Positions 9,938 to 19,275 of a DNA stretch of 36,790 bases are shown here, in pieces (the stretch's first letter is position 1; each line of letters starts with the position of its first letter). Position numbers and translations under genes: made by a program. Below the pieces are notes generated by a model. That model did no database searches. It was not told the DNA's origin and worked only from the letters and a program-made list of their open reading frames with translations. Source of the DNA: Acidobacteriota bacterium (GTDB lineage: Bacteria; Acidobacteriota; Terriglobia; Bryobacterales; Bryobacteraceae); contig CANIVU010000090.1 in NCBI GenBank assembly GCA_947470805.1, forward strand, positions 1 to 36,790. Direction: 5' to 3'.

Positions 9938-10705
9938 ATGTTGAAGAATTTGTTCCTGCGGCTCGTTACCGGTTCCCTGGCAGCCGCCATGCTGTTTGCC
10001 CAGGCCAAACAGCCCCAGCCCAAGTCGCAGAAAGAAGTCGACGCCCTGAACGCCATGTTCCAGGCCGCCGATAATGACTCGCGCATCAAGGCCGCCAATA
10101 ACCTGTTGCAGAAGTTCGCCGACACCGATTTCAAGGGTCTGGCGCTCTACATGATCACCAACAGCTACAACGAGAAGAACGATGCCACCAACACCATCGT
10201 CTTCGGCGAACGCACCATCGAAGCCGATGGCGCAAGCGCCCTCGCCGCTCATGCCCGCATCATGATCGCCACCTCCTTGGCCAAAACCACCAAGGAATTC
10301 GATTTTGATAAGGAAGAAAAGCTCGGCCGTGCCGATAAGTTGGCCAAGGAAGCCATCGAAGTCATCAAGACGGCCCCCAAGTTCAATCCCGGTCTGACCG
10401 ATGAACAGTGGACCCAGGCCAAGAACGGCTACACCGCCGAAGCCCACGTCGCCATGGGTATGACCGCCACCATTCGCAAGAACTGGAAGGACGCCATCGC
10501 CAGCTACACCACCGCCACCACTACCGACCCGTCCAACGGCGCCACCTTCGTTCGCCTTGGCGCCGCCCAGGTCTCGGCCAATAAGTTCGACGACGCCATC
10601 GCCACCTTCGACAAGGTGCTGGCCCAGCCCGGTCTCGACCCGGCCATTGCCACATACGCCAAGTCCGAAAAAGAGCGCGCGGTGAAGGCCAAGGGAGCGA
10701 AGTAG
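9938..10705 (+). CDS. Exported TPR-like protein, second gene of the pair
   Basis: 255 residues; the ATG at 9938 directly follows the previous TAG, with AAGGAG just upstream inside the preceding gene. The signal peptide MLKNLFLRLVTGSLAAAMLFAQ is followed by a lysine/glutamine linker very like that of the upstream protein. About residues 35-250 contain degenerate TPR-like helix pairs, the clearest being WKDAIASYTTATTTDPSNGATFVRLGAAQ and KFDDAIATFDKVLAQPG. Probably a periplasmic protein-protein interaction module working with its neighbour. No enzyme motif is seen. Confidence 0.78.
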   Translation: MLKNLFLRLVTGSLAAAMLFAQAKQPQPKSQKEVDALNAMFQAADNDSRIKAANNLLQKFADTDFKGLALYMITNSYNEKNDATNTIVFGERTIEADGASALAAHARIMIATSLAKTTKEFDFDKEEKLGRADKLAKEAIEVIKTAPKFNPGLTDEQWTQAKNGYTAEAHVAMGMTATIRKNWKDAIASYTTATTTDPSNGATFVRLGAAQVSANKFDDAIATFDKVLAQPGLDPAIATYAKSEKERAVKAKGAK

Positions 10706-10715
10706 TCTTTTGCCG

Positions 10716-11438
10716 ATGCGCGCGGATCTGGATACCCTTATCGCCCGGATGGAATACTCCTTCCGCGAAAGGGATGTCCTGATCCGCGCGCTGACACATA
10801 AGTCCCACCCCGCCGAACAAACCACCCCCGAACCGGTGGCCAAAACCACCGCCTCCGACAATGAACAGTTGGAGTTCTTTGGCGACGCCATTCTCGGGTT
10901 TCTGGTCAGTGAGGCATTGTTTGAGCGTTTCCCCGCCTATTCCGAGGGGAAGCTCTCGAAGCTGAAGTCCTGGCTTGTCAGCGCGACGTATCTGCATACG
11001 GTGGCAGAGGGGTTGCATTTGGGCGACGCTCTGCGGCTCGGCCGCGGCGAAGAAATGAGTGGTGGCCGGGGCAAGAAGGCCATCCTCGCCAACGCGCTTG
11101 AAGCCGTACTGGCCGCCGTCTATCTCGATGGCGGGATGGACGCTGCCCGGGCCTTCGTCCGCGGTCGCATCCTGCCGCAAGGCGCCTGGGATTTTGAAGT
11201 ATCCCTCCCCACCGCCTTGACCGATTTCAAGAGCGCTCTCCAGGAAAAAGCGCAGGCCTGTGGGCTTCCCCAGCCCAAATACGTCATCGTGGCCGAACGC
11301 GGGCCGGAGCACGCCAAAACGTTCACCGTAGAGGTCCGCGTCGGCAAGGATAAGGCCTCCCGCGCCGACGGAATTTCCAAAAAAGACGCCGGCCAGCGCG
11401 CCGCCGAACGCATGCTGGATCTCATCGCCTCCCTCTAG
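10716..11438 (+). CDS. rnc: Ribonuclease III
   Basis: 240-residue double-strand-specific endoribonuclease that processes rRNA and structured mRNAs. The catalytic signature NEQLEFFGDAIL spans residues 49-60, with the second acidic cluster in ANALEAVLAAVYLDGG. The C-terminal double-stranded-RNA-binding domain, about 165-240, has DFKSALQEKAQACG and ends with KKDAGQRAAERMLDLI. I took ATG 10716; an in-frame TTG at 10710 would add only two residues. It follows the TPR pair by 10 bp and may be cotranscribed. Confidence 0.95.
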   Translation: MRADLDTLIARMEYSFRERDVLIRALTHKSHPAEQTTPEPVAKTTASDNEQLEFFGDAILGFLVSEALFERFPAYSEGKLSKLKSWLVSATYLHTVAEGLHLGDALRLGRGEEMSGGRGKKAILANALEAVLAAVYLDGGMDAARAFVRGRILPQGAWDFEVSLPTALTDFKSALQEKAQACGLPQPKYVIVAERGPEHAKTFTVEVRVGKDKASRADGISKKDAGQRAAERMLDLIASL

Positions 11439-11486
11439 TTTCCCCTACTATTTCTCCCCCCTCCACCGATAAGGCAAGTGAGAACT

Positions 11487-12344
11487 ATGTTTGCCATCAT
11501 CGGTATCGTCATCGTTATCGGATCCGTAGTCGGCGGGTACCTTCTTTCCCATGGAAACATGAAGGTGCTGTTTCAGCCCTACGAAATGCTGATCATCGCC
11601 GGCGCCGCGTTCGGAACTCTTTTTATCGCCAATCCGCTCCCCGTCGTCATGGGCGTTTTCAAAGGCGTCCTCGGCATTCTCAAAAGCTCCCCGTACAACA
11701 AAGCCTTCTACCTGGAGCAACTGAAGATGCTCAACGACATCTTCAACTACGCCCGCAAAAATGGGCTCGTCAAACTGGAAGCCGACGTCGAAGAACCGGA
11801 CAAGAGCCAGCTCTTCACCAAGTACCCGAAATTCATTAAAGACCATCACGCCGTCCACTTCGTCTGCGATACCTTGCGCATGAGCATCAGCGGCGGCGTT
11901 GGCCACTTTGAAATCGACCAAATGATGGAAATGGATATGGACATCCACCATCACGAAAACACCGCCCCGGTCACGGCGCTCTCTACCGTGTCCGACGCCT
12001 TCCCAGGCCTCGGCATCGTCGCCGCCGTGCTCGGCATCGTCATCACGATGGGCGCCCTCGGCGGGCCCCCGGAAGAGATCGGCCACCACGTCGCCGCCTC
12101 GCTCGTCGGCACGTTCCTCGGCATTCTGTTGAGCTATGGCTTCTTCGGTCCCATCGCCGTCAACATGGCCAGCGCCAATGCCGCCCAGCGGGAATACTAT
12201 AACTTCCTGCGCGTCGGGCTGATCAGTTTCATCCGCGGTGCCGCGCCGATTCTGGCCGTCGAGTTTGCCCGCCGCTCCATTCCCGCCCACGAACGGCCCA
12301 CGTTCAAAGAAATGGAAAAGACGTGTAAGGGAGGAGGAGCATAA
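11487..12344 (+). CDS. motA: Flagellar-type stator protein MotA
   Basis: 285 residues, four transmembrane segments, proton-channel stator subunit. The start MFAIIGIVIVIGSVVGGYLL is the standard MotA N-terminus, so ATG 11487 is preferred to the GTG nine bases upstream. The long cytoplasmic loop (about 70-165) includes a histidine/methionine-rich stretch MMEMDMDIHHHEN. The conserved last two helices PGLGIVAAVLGIVITMGALGG and LVGTFLGILLSYGFFGPIA are intact. The stop overlaps the motB start (TAATG). No flagellar structural genes are in the window; the pair could drive a flagellum encoded elsewhere or another rotary/gliding machine. Confidence 0.93.
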   Translation: MFAIIGIVIVIGSVVGGYLLSHGNMKVLFQPYEMLIIAGAAFGTLFIANPLPVVMGVFKGVLGILKSSPYNKAFYLEQLKMLNDIFNYARKNGLVKLEADVEEPDKSQLFTKYPKFIKDHHAVHFVCDTLRMSISGGVGHFEIDQMMEMDMDIHHHENTAPVTALSTVSDAFPGLGIVAAVLGIVITMGALGGPPEEIGHHVAASLVGTFLGILLSYGFFGPIAVNMASANAAQREYYNFLRVGLISFIRGAAPILAVEFARRSIPAHERPTFKEMEKTCKGGGA

Positions 12345-13228
12345 TGGCCGAAGATAATGCCAAAGAGCAGCCAATCATCATCATCAAAAAGATCGTCGGC
12401 CATGGCGGCCACCATGGCGGCGCCTGGAAAGTAGCCTATGCCGACTTCGTCACCGCTATGATGGCGCTCTTCATGGTGCTTTGGTTGTTGAACTCCAGCC
12501 AGGAAACCCAAAAGGCCATCGGCGGCTACTTTACCGATCCGGAAGGCAACGGCAAGATGATCGGGTCCGACATGGCCGGCGCCGGTGGCGACGCCATTAA
12601 CCTGGCCGCGAAGGACATGGAGCAGTTGAAGGAGAAGATCGCCCAATCCCTCAAACAATCCACCAAGTTCCAGGAGTTGCAGGACAAGATCACCATGGTG
12701 GTCACCGGCGAAGGCCTCCGCATCGAACTGATGGAATCCGACGTCGGCACATTCTTTGAAAGCGGCAGCCCCGTGCCCACCGAACAGGCCACGGAGATCA
12801 TCGGCCGCCTGGCCCAGGAAGTTGGCCAGCTACCCAACAAAGTCTTCATCGAAGGCCACACCGATTCCAAGCAGTTCGCCGGCGAATACAGCAACTGGGA
12901 ATTGAGTTCGGACCGCGCCAACACCGCCCGCCGCATCATGCAGGCCCACGGTGTCAGGCTTGACCAAGTCGCCCAGATCCGCGGCTACGCCGACCAGCGC
13001 CTGCGCAACGGCGAAGACGCCGGTGACGCTTCCAACCGCCGTATCTCCATCATCGTCCAGCACCTGCAAGGCGCCGTCAAGAAGCCCAAAGCCGAAGGCG
13101 AAGCCGCAAAAGACGAGCATGGCGAAGCCAAAAAGGACGCCCACGGCGAAGCCAAGAAAGACGAAGCCGCCCACGGCGAAGCCAAGCCCGACGAGCACAA
13201 AAAGGAACCCGCCAAAGCCGCTCACTGA
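12344..13228 (+). CDS. motB: Flagellar-type stator protein MotB
   Basis: 294 residues. The N-terminal helix AYADFVTAMMALFMVLWLL carries the essential proton-binding aspartate. A plug/linker follows, then an OmpA-like peptidoglycan-binding domain (about 155-245) with GHTDSKQF, ELSSDRANTARRIM and ASNRRISIIV. A strong GGAGGAGG-like Shine-Dalgarno lies at the end of motA. Unusual: a C-terminal extension of about 45 residues made of imperfect GEAKKDxHGEA repeats, rich in Lys, Glu, Ala and His, beyond the normal end of MotB. The gene ends 1 bp before the convergent merR stop. Confidence 0.93.
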   Translation: MAEDNAKEQPIIIIKKIVGHGGHHGGAWKVAYADFVTAMMALFMVLWLLNSSQETQKAIGGYFTDPEGNGKMIGSDMAGAGGDAINLAAKDMEQLKEKIAQSLKQSTKFQELQDKITMVVTGEGLRIELMESDVGTFFESGSPVPTEQATEIIGRLAQEVGQLPNKVFIEGHTDSKQFAGEYSNWELSSDRANTARRIMQAHGVRLDQVAQIRGYADQRLRNGEDAGDASNRRISIIVQHLQGAVKKPKAEGEAAKDEHGEAKKDAHGEAKKDEAAHGEAKPDEHKKEPAKAAH

Positions 13229-13229
13229 G

Positions 13230-13709
13230 CTAGCGCAGCATCTCCAAAATCAGCCGCAGCTCTTTCCGTAACGGATCCAACTTCTCTTTCGGTATCCCCG
13301 ATGGCTCCGGATGCAACGCAAACAGCGCGCCTTGCGCCGATGGCGGCGGTGTCTTCGGCGCCGCCGCGGCAGCCACCGCCAGGCCCTTATTCCGCTGCCC
13401 TAAATGCTTCCGCGCGCCTTCAATCGTGAACCGCTTCTCGTAGAGAAGCCGCTTGATCTCCAGCACTAACTCAACATCTTTCCGCCGGTACTGCCGCTGA
13501 TTGGTGCCGGATTTCTTCGGGCCCAGCCCGGTAAACTCCGTCTCCCAATACCGCAAAACATACGGCTTCACTCCGGTCAGCCGGGCCACTTCCCCGATCT
13601 TGAAATACAGCTTATTGGGGATGTCGGCCGGCGATGCCAGCGCGCCCTTCTCTATCCCGTTGGCGCTACCGGGGGCGTCGGCAGTTTCGATTGGCTCCTG
13701 CAATTCCAC
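13230..13709 (-). CDS. MerR-family transcriptional regulator
   Basis: 159 residues from a GTG at 13709. A disordered N-terminus of about 30 residues precedes a MerR winged-helix domain, about 34-105: [26 protein letters not shown], the [28 protein letters not shown] wing and second helix. No cysteine metal-binding motif follows; the tail is Ala/Pro rich and ends in a helix ([15 protein letters not shown]). The effector is unknown. CATAAT sits 7 nt before the GTG with no Shine-Dalgarno sequence, again a leaderless layout. It is divergent from rlmB. Confidence 0.88.
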   Translation of the reverse strand: MELQEPIETADAPGSANGIEKGALASPADIPNKLYFKIGEVARLTGVKPYVLRYWETEFTGLGPKKSGTNQRQYRRKDVELVLEIKRLLYEKRFTIEGARKHLGQRNKGLAVAAAAAPKTPPPSAQGALFALHPEPSGIPKEKLDPLRKELRLILEMLR

Positions 13710-13716
13710 TCGCCTA

Positions 13717-13722
13717 ATTATG
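13717..13722 (-). promoter_or_regulatory. -10-like CATAAT 7 nt before the merR GTG
   Basis: On the minus strand CATAAT is followed by TAGGCGA and the GTG start at 13709. The expected transcription start coincides with the start codon. A weak -35 (TGTGAA) is possible 16 bp upstream. Confidence 0.45.
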
Positions 13723-13790
13723 CCCTAGTACGAACCCTTTCACACGACCCCACATGCGCGGAAAGGAAAATCACGGGAAACTAGAGGAAA

Positions 13791-14510
13791 GTGCAAACCA
13801 TCGCAGGTATACATCCCGTCCTGGCCGCGTTGAAATCCGGGCAGCCCATTGATCGCGTCACCATCGCCAAAGGCGCCGGCGGCCCCCGCCTCCAGGAGAT
13901 CATCGATCTCTGTCGCACTCTCAAAGTTCCGGTTCGTTTTGAAACCCGCGAAGCGCTCGATCGCGCCAGTCGCGCCTCCGTCCATCAGGGCGTCATGGCC
14001 ATGGTCGCCGCCAGTCCCTATCAGTCCATCGATGACGTCGCCGCCACCGCCAAGATGTTAGTGCTGCTCGATGGCGTCGAAGACCCGCATAACTTGGGCG
14101 CTATCATCCGCACCGCCCACGCCGCCGGCGCCGACGCCGTAGTTATCCCCGATCGCCGCGCCGCCCCTGTTACCGAGGTTGTCGCCAAAGCCGCCGCCGG
14201 AGCGCTCGCCCACCTCCCCGTCGTCAAGGTCGGCAACGTCAACCAGACACTCGAACGCCTGAAAAAACAGGGCTTCTGGATCTACGGTCTTGACGAACGC
14301 GGCAAAGAAACCTATGACACCGTCCAGTACGCCGACCCCACCGTGCTCGTCGTTGGCGCCGAGGGGCGCGGCCTGCATGACCTGGTGGCCAAACACTGCG
14401 ACGTGCTCGTCAGCATTCCCATGAGCGGCCACATCGCCTCACTCAACGTATCGGTGGCCACCGGCGTGGCACTCTTTGATTGGAAGAGACGCCGAAAACA
14501 GGGGGTGTAA
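13791..14510 (+). CDS. rlmB: SpoU/TrmH-family rRNA 2'-O-methyltransferase
   Basis: 239 residues; a knotted SPOUT methyltransferase, most like the 23S rRNA Gm2251 enzyme RlmB. A short N-terminal substrate-binding domain (IAGIHPVLAALKSG) precedes the catalytic domain. The three SpoU motifs are visible: DPHNLGAIIRTAHAAGADAV, VLVVGAEGRGL, and IPMSGHIASLNVSVATGVALF. It starts at GTG 13791 with AGAGG a few bases upstream. The exact target base is inferred from family, not seen; TrmH (tRNA Gm18) is the alternative. Confidence 0.9.
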   Translation: MQTIAGIHPVLAALKSGQPIDRVTIAKGAGGPRLQEIIDLCRTLKVPVRFETREALDRASRASVHQGVMAMVAASPYQSIDDVAATAKMLVLLDGVEDPHNLGAIIRTAHAAGADAVVIPDRRAAPVTEVVAKAAAGALAHLPVVKVGNVNQTLERLKKQGFWIYGLDERGKETYDTVQYADPTVLVVGAEGRGLHDLVAKHCDVLVSIPMSGHIASLNVSVATGVALFDWKRRRKQGV

Positions 14511-14520
14511 ACTGGTAAGT

Positions 14521-16191
14521 ATGCGCCGATCGATCGCCTGCCTGCTCTTATTCACTTTGGTGTTGCCCGGGCTGGAGGCGGCCCAGCCGGTTCGCGCCCG
14601 TAAGGCCATGGTGGTTTCCCGCGAGGCGAACGCCACCGACGCCGGCGTGGCCGTCCTGAAGGCCGGCGGCAACGCCATCGACGCCGCGGCCGCCGTAGGC
14701 TTCGCCTTGGCCGTCACCCACCCCAGCGCCGGTAATCTCGGCGGCGGCGGCTTCATGCTCGTCCGCTTCGCCGACGGCCGCACCACATTCATCGACTTCC
14801 GCGAACGCGCCCCGCTCACCGCCACCCGCGACATGTATCTCGACAAGGACGGTAACCCCACGCGCGACTCGCTCACCGGCTGGCGCGCCTCCGGCGTCCC
14901 CGGCACCGCCCGCGGCCTCGAATACGCGCAGCGCAAATACGGCAAGGCCAAATGGGCCGATGTTGTGGCGCCCTCGGTCAAGCTCGCCCGCGACGGCTTC
15001 ACCATCACCTACGGTCTCGCCAACGGCCTCAAAGGCGCCAAGAACATGGCGCAGTTCCCCGAGTCCAAACGCATCTTCCAGAAGAACGGCGCGTTCCATA
15101 ACGCCGGCGACAAACTCGTCCAGCCCGAACTGGCCGGTGTTCTGGAACGCATTCAAAAATTCGGCGCTCGCGATTTTTACGAGGGCGAAACCGCCCGTAT
15201 CTTTGCCGACCAGATGGCGAAGAACGGTGGCGCCATCACCGCCGAAGACCTGAAACAGTACACGGTCTCCGAGCGCAAAACCCTCGAAGGCAACTTCCGC
15301 GGTTACAAGATCATAACCGCCCCGCCGCCCTCCTCCGGTGGCATCGGCATCCTGCAGATGCTGGCCGTGTTGGAAAAGACCGGCTACGAAAAGGCCGGCG
15401 CCGGCTCTGCCCAGGCCATCCACTACACCGCCGAAGCCATGCGCCGCTACTATGCCGACCGCGCCACCCACTTGGGCGACCCCGACTTCTGGACCGTACC
15501 CACCTCAAAGCTCCTCAGCCCCGCCTACGTCAACAAGCTCCGCGCTTCCATCAATCCCGACAAGGCCACCAACTCCGACGACGTCAAGGCCGGCGACCTC
15601 CGCACGATGGAGAGCACCGAGACGACCCACTATTCCATCGTCGACGCCGAAGGCAACTGCGTCGCTGTGACCTATACCCTCAACGGCGGCTACGGTTCCG
15701 GCGTCACCGTCCCCGGCCTCGGGTTCCTTTTGAACAACGAAATGGACGACTTTTCGGTGAAGCCCGGTGTGCCGAACATGTTCGGCGCCATCGGTGGCGA
15801 AGCCAACGCCATCGCCCCCCGCAAGCGCCCGTTGAGCTCCATGGCGCCCAGCATCGTGTTGAAGGACGGCAAGCCGTTCCTGGTGGTCGGAACCCCCGGC
15901 GGCACGCGCATCCTGACCTCGGTGATGGAAGTCATCCAGAATGTGATCGATTTCAAAATGAACGTCCAGGACGCGGTGAACTTCCCCCGCTTCCACCACC
16001 AATGGCGCCCCGACAAGCTCCAACTGGAGCCGCAGTTCTCGCCGGACACCGTGAAATTGTTAGAGCAGCGCGGCCACAAGATCGACATCGTTCGCAATAT
16101 TTGCGAGATTGCCGCCATCCAGTTTGAAGAGAACGGCTGGCTTGCCGGCGCGGCTGATCCGCGTGTCGAAGGCAAGGCCGCCGGTTACTAG
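14521..16191 (+). CDS. ggt: Gamma-glutamyltransferase precursor
   Basis: 556 residues. Periplasmic N-terminal-nucleophile hydrolase that cleaves or transfers the gamma-glutamyl group of glutathione. ATG 14521 yields a signal peptide (MRRSIACLLLFTLVLPGLEA). The precursor should self-cleave before Thr368 in ETTHYSIVDAEGNCVAVTYTLN, freeing the small subunit; GGYGSGV and LSSMAPSIV oxyanion/active-site regions follow. A large-subunit signature (NLGGGGFML) is also present. TAAACT (14508-14513), overlapping the rlmB stop, ends 7 nt before the ATG, suggesting a leaderless transcript in addition to readthrough from rlmB. Confidence 0.94.
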   Translation: MRRSIACLLLFTLVLPGLEAAQPVRARKAMVVSREANATDAGVAVLKAGGNAIDAAAAVGFALAVTHPSAGNLGGGGFMLVRFADGRTTFIDFRERAPLTATRDMYLDKDGNPTRDSLTGWRASGVPGTARGLEYAQRKYGKAKWADVVAPSVKLARDGFTITYGLANGLKGAKNMAQFPESKRIFQKNGAFHNAGDKLVQPELAGVLERIQKFGARDFYEGETARIFADQMAKNGGAITAEDLKQYTVSERKTLEGNFRGYKIITAPPPSSGGIGILQMLAVLEKTGYEKAGAGSAQAIHYTAEAMRRYYADRATHLGDPDFWTVPTSKLLSPAYVNKLRASINPDKATNSDDVKAGDLRTMESTETTHYSIVDAEGNCVAVTYTLNGGYGSGVTVPGLGFLLNNEMDDFSVKPGVPNMFGAIGGEANAIAPRKRPLSSMAPSIVLKDGKPFLVVGTPGGTRILTSVMEVIQNVIDFKMNVQDAVNFPRFHHQWRPDKLQLEPQFSPDTVKLLEQRGHKIDIVRNICEIAAIQFEENGWLAGAADPRVEGKAAGY

Positions 16192-16209
16192 ACCGACAAT
16201 ACAAACGCA

Positions 16210-17040
16210 ATGAATCACGCCGTATCGACGCACTTTTTTATCAACCACCGGCTCACCACCGCCGCCCTCGATAAGCTCCGCGATAAAGGGATCGGCTCTA
16301 TTGAGATCTTCTGCGCCCGCCAGCATATGGACTACCGGAACAAAGCGCAGTCGGACGAACTGGCCCATTGGTTCCGCGATTCGGAGTTGAAGCTGCATTC
16401 GCTCCACTCGCCCATGTACAACGACGACGTCAACGGCCGCTCCGGCCCGCAGGCCGTCGTCAACATCGCCGATCGCGTCAAGGCCAAGCGCATCGCCGCT
16501 TGCGACGAGATCAAGCACGCGCTTGAGATCGCCGAACAGGTGCCGTTCCGCTATCTGATTCAGCACCTGGGCGCGCCGGTCGATGACTACGACGACGCCA
16601 AGCTCGACGCGGCCTTTTCGAGCCTCGAAGAGCTGAGCCTCTTCGCCCGCCACCGGGGTGTGGAGATCCTGCTCGAGAACATCCCCAATGGCCTCTCCAG
16701 CGCCGAGAAGCTGAACATGTTCCTGAACCAGACGCACCTCAATCTGGGCTACTGTTTCGACACCGGCCACGCCAATGTGATGGGCGGGGTGGAGAGCGAA
16801 TTCGCGCTGATGAAGGATCGCATCCGCTCCCTGCACGTCCACGACAACGATGGGGTGAAGGACTCGCACCTGTTCCCGACGCTCGCCAAAGGCGGGACGA
16901 TCGATTGGAAAAAAGTGATGCCGATGCTCCGCGAACGGCAGCATCAGTACCCGTTGTTGTTAGAGATCAAAGAGTCGCCGGACTTCCCGCAACCGCTGGA
17001 ATCGATCCCGCAAATTTTCAAGAATCTGGAGTCCTACTAA
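16210..17040 (+). CDS. Sugar phosphate isomerase/epimerase-like TIM barrel
   Basis: 276 residues of the AP-endonuclease-2/xylose-isomerase-like TIM-barrel superfamily. Recognisable metal-binding strand ends: [32 protein letters not shown] and [17 protein letters not shown], followed by [10 protein letters not shown] and LLLEIK. The barrel is complete. The family includes epimerases, dehydratases and endonuclease IV; the specific substrate cannot be read from sequence. It precedes asnS by 2 bp, so the two are probably cotranscribed. Confidence 0.85.
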   Translation: MNHAVSTHFFINHRLTTAALDKLRDKGIGSIEIFCARQHMDYRNKAQSDELAHWFRDSELKLHSLHSPMYNDDVNGRSGPQAVVNIADRVKAKRIAACDEIKHALEIAEQVPFRYLIQHLGAPVDDYDDAKLDAAFSSLEELSLFARHRGVEILLENIPNGLSSAEKLNMFLNQTHLNLGYCFDTGHANVMGGVESEFALMKDRIRSLHVHDNDGVKDSHLFPTLAKGGTIDWKKVMPMLRERQHQYPLLLEIKESPDFPQPLESIPQIFKNLESY

Positions 17041-17042
17041 CC

Positions 17043-18353
17043 ATGTCCGCACCCCGCGTTCGCATCTCCGATATCGCCCGCCACGATGGCCAAACCGTGT
17101 CCATCGCCGGATGGCTCTATAACATTCGCCGGTCGGGAAAGATCTGCTTCCCGCTGCTGCGCGATGGCTCCGGCATCATCCAGTGCGTCGCCGTGAAGGC
17201 GAACCTGCCGGAGGAGCTGTTTGAGGCGTTGAAGGACCTGACGCAGGAGTCCTCGCTGATCGTCACGGGCAAGGTGCGCGCCGAGGCCCGCGCGCAGGGT
17301 GGTTTTGAGTTGGACGTGGAATCGGCCGAGATCATCCAGCGTGTTTCCGAAGCCGATCCCTACCCGATCACGCCCAAGGACCACGGCATCGATTTCCTGA
17401 TGGACCACCGCCACCTGTGGCTGCGCTCCAAGCGCCAGGCGGCCATTCTGCGCATCCGGCATGAGGTCATTAAGTCCATCCGCGACTACTTCGATAACCA
17501 GGGCTTCACCTTGGTCGATACGCCGATCTTTACCCCGGCGGCTTGCGAAGGCACGACGACCCTGTTCGAGGTGAACTACTTCGACGAAGAGAAGCTGTAT
17601 CTGACGCAGTCGGGCCAGCTGTACAACGAAGCCAACGCCATGGCGTTGGGGAAGGTGTACTGCTTCGGGCCGACCTTCCGGGCGGAGAAGTCGAAGACCC
17701 GCCGCCACCTGACTGAGTTCTGGATGGTGGAGCCGGAGATGGCCTACGCCGATCTGGAAGACGTGAAGGCGCTGGCCGAAGGGCTGGTGGTGTACTGCGT
17801 TGGCCGGGTGCTGGAGAACCGGAAGGCGGAGTTGGAAGTGTTGGAGCGGGATGTGAAGAAGCTGGAATCGGTGAAGGCGCCGTTCCCGCGGATGAGCTAC
17901 GACGATGCGGTGAAGGTGCTACAGGGCAAGGGCAGCGAGATCACCTGGGGCGGCGATTTCGGCAATACCGATGAGACGCTGTTGACCCAGGATTCCGATC
18001 GCCCGATCCTGGTGGACCGGTATCCGAGCGAGATCAAGGCGTTCTACTTCCAGCCCGATGCGGAGAACGATAAGCTGGCGCTGGGCGTCGACGTGATCGC
18101 CCCCGAAGGGTATGGCGAGATCATCGGCGGCGGGCAGCGTATTCACGATCCGGAGTTGTTGCTGCGCCGGTTGAAGGAGCACGATCTGCCGCCGGAGGCG
18201 TTCAACTGGTATATGGATCTGCGCAAGTACGGCACGGTGCCGCATGGCGGCTTCGGCATGGGCGTGGAGCGGTTTGTGGCCTGGATGTGCGGGACCGAGC
18301 ACATTCGCGAGTGCATCGCCTATCCGCGGATGCTGTACCGCACGCGGCCCTAA
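17043..18353 (+). CDS. asnS: Asparaginyl-tRNA synthetase
   Basis: 436-residue class IIb aminoacyl-tRNA synthetase charging tRNA-Asn. The N-terminal OB-fold anticodon-binding domain spans about 1-110 ([26 protein letters not shown]). The catalytic domain has class II motif 2 ([21 protein letters not shown]) and motif 3 ([14 protein letters not shown]). Motif 2 reads [11 protein letters not shown] as in AsnRS rather than the AspRS QLDxE pattern. The start at 17043 gives the standard N-terminus. A direct AsnRS implies that Asn-tRNA need not be made only by the GatCAB route. Confidence 0.93.
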   Translation: MSAPRVRISDIARHDGQTVSIAGWLYNIRRSGKICFPLLRDGSGIIQCVAVKANLPEELFEALKDLTQESSLIVTGKVRAEARAQGGFELDVESAEIIQRVSEADPYPITPKDHGIDFLMDHRHLWLRSKRQAAILRIRHEVIKSIRDYFDNQGFTLVDTPIFTPAACEGTTTLFEVNYFDEEKLYLTQSGQLYNEANAMALGKVYCFGPTFRAEKSKTRRHLTEFWMVEPEMAYADLEDVKALAEGLVVYCVGRVLENRKAELEVLERDVKKLESVKAPFPRMSYDDAVKVLQGKGSEITWGGDFGNTDETLLTQDSDRPILVDRYPSEIKAFYFQPDAENDKLALGVDVIAPEGYGEIIGGGQRIHDPELLLRRLKEHDLPPEAFNWYMDLRKYGTVPHGGFGMGVERFVAWMCGTEHIRECIAYPRMLYRTRP

Positions 18354-18357
18354 CGGC

Positions 18358-19275
18358 ATGATGCGGCAGAGTACGATTGCGATTATAGGCGCGCCGATGG
18401 ACCTGGGCGCGGGGCGCCGTGGTGTCGATATGGGGCCGTCGGCGATCCGTGTGGCCAATATTCATAGCCGTGTGGCGGCGTTGGGCTACAAGGTGGAGGA
18501 CCTGGGGAACGTGGCGGTGGAGCAGGCCGAGAGCCTGCCCGCCGGGGCGAAGCGTGCGCGGTATCTGAAGGAGATTGCCGAGACCTGTCTGCGGCTGGCC
18601 GAGAAGGTGGAGCGGGCGGCGGGGCAGGGAAAGGTACCGCTCATTTTGGGCGGGGACCATTCGCTGGCGGCGGGGTCGATCTCGGGGATGGCGAACCACT
18701 TTCAGAAGCGTGGGGAGAAGGTGGGGGTGCTGTGGATCGATGCCCATACCGACATGAATACGCCGCGGACGTCGCCGAGCGGGAACGTGCACGGGATGCC
18801 GCTGGCGTGTCTTATCGGCAAGGGGCCGAAGGAGTTGACGCACCTGTTCGGGTGGGCTCCGAAGGTGGATCCGCGGAACGTGGCTCTGATTGGGATTCGG
18901 GATGTGGATCTGTTAGAAGCGACGCATGTGAAGCAGTCCGGGGTGCGGGCGTTCACGATGCGGGACATCGATGAGAAGGGGTTGCCGCGGGTGATGGAGG
19001 AGGCGATCGCGATCGCCTCGGCGGGGACGGCGGGGATTCACTTGTCGTTCGATATGGACTCGGTGGACCCGGATGAAGCGCCGGGGGTGGGCACGCCGGT
19101 ACGGGGTGGGATGACGTACCGGGAGGCGCATCTGGCGATGGAGATTTTGTCGGACGCGGCGAAGCTGGTTTCCCTCGAGGTGGTGGAGGTGAATCCGGTG
19201 TTGGACGTGGCGAACCGGACGGCCGACCTGGCGGTGGAGTTGATGATGTCGGCTTTGGGGAAGCGGATTCTATGA
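18358..19275 (+). CDS. rocF: Arginase/agmatinase-family ureohydrolase
   Basis: 305 residues; di-manganese hydrolase converting arginine to ornithine and urea. Metal-ligand motifs are complete: GGDHSLAAGS, IDAHTDMNTP (arginase-type DAHTDxN with SPSGNVHGMPLA after it), and SFDMDSVDPDEAPGVGTP. The SGNxHGMP loop favours arginase over agmatinase. The start is one of two adjacent ATGs at 18358/18361; no Shine-Dalgarno sequence is seen, and asnS ends 4 bp before. The stop codon overlaps the first ATG of the 102-bp-repeat reading frame. Confidence 0.92.
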   Translation: MMRQSTIAIIGAPMDLGAGRRGVDMGPSAIRVANIHSRVAALGYKVEDLGNVAVEQAESLPAGAKRARYLKEIAETCLRLAEKVERAAGQGKVPLILGGDHSLAAGSISGMANHFQKRGEKVGVLWIDAHTDMNTPRTSPSGNVHGMPLACLIGKGPKELTHLFGWAPKVDPRNVALIGIRDVDLLEATHVKQSGVRAFTMRDIDEKGLPRVMEEAIAIASAGTAGIHLSFDMDSVDPDEAPGVGTPVRGGMTYREAHLAMEILSDAAKLVSLEVVEVNPVLDVANRTADLAVELMMSALGKRIL

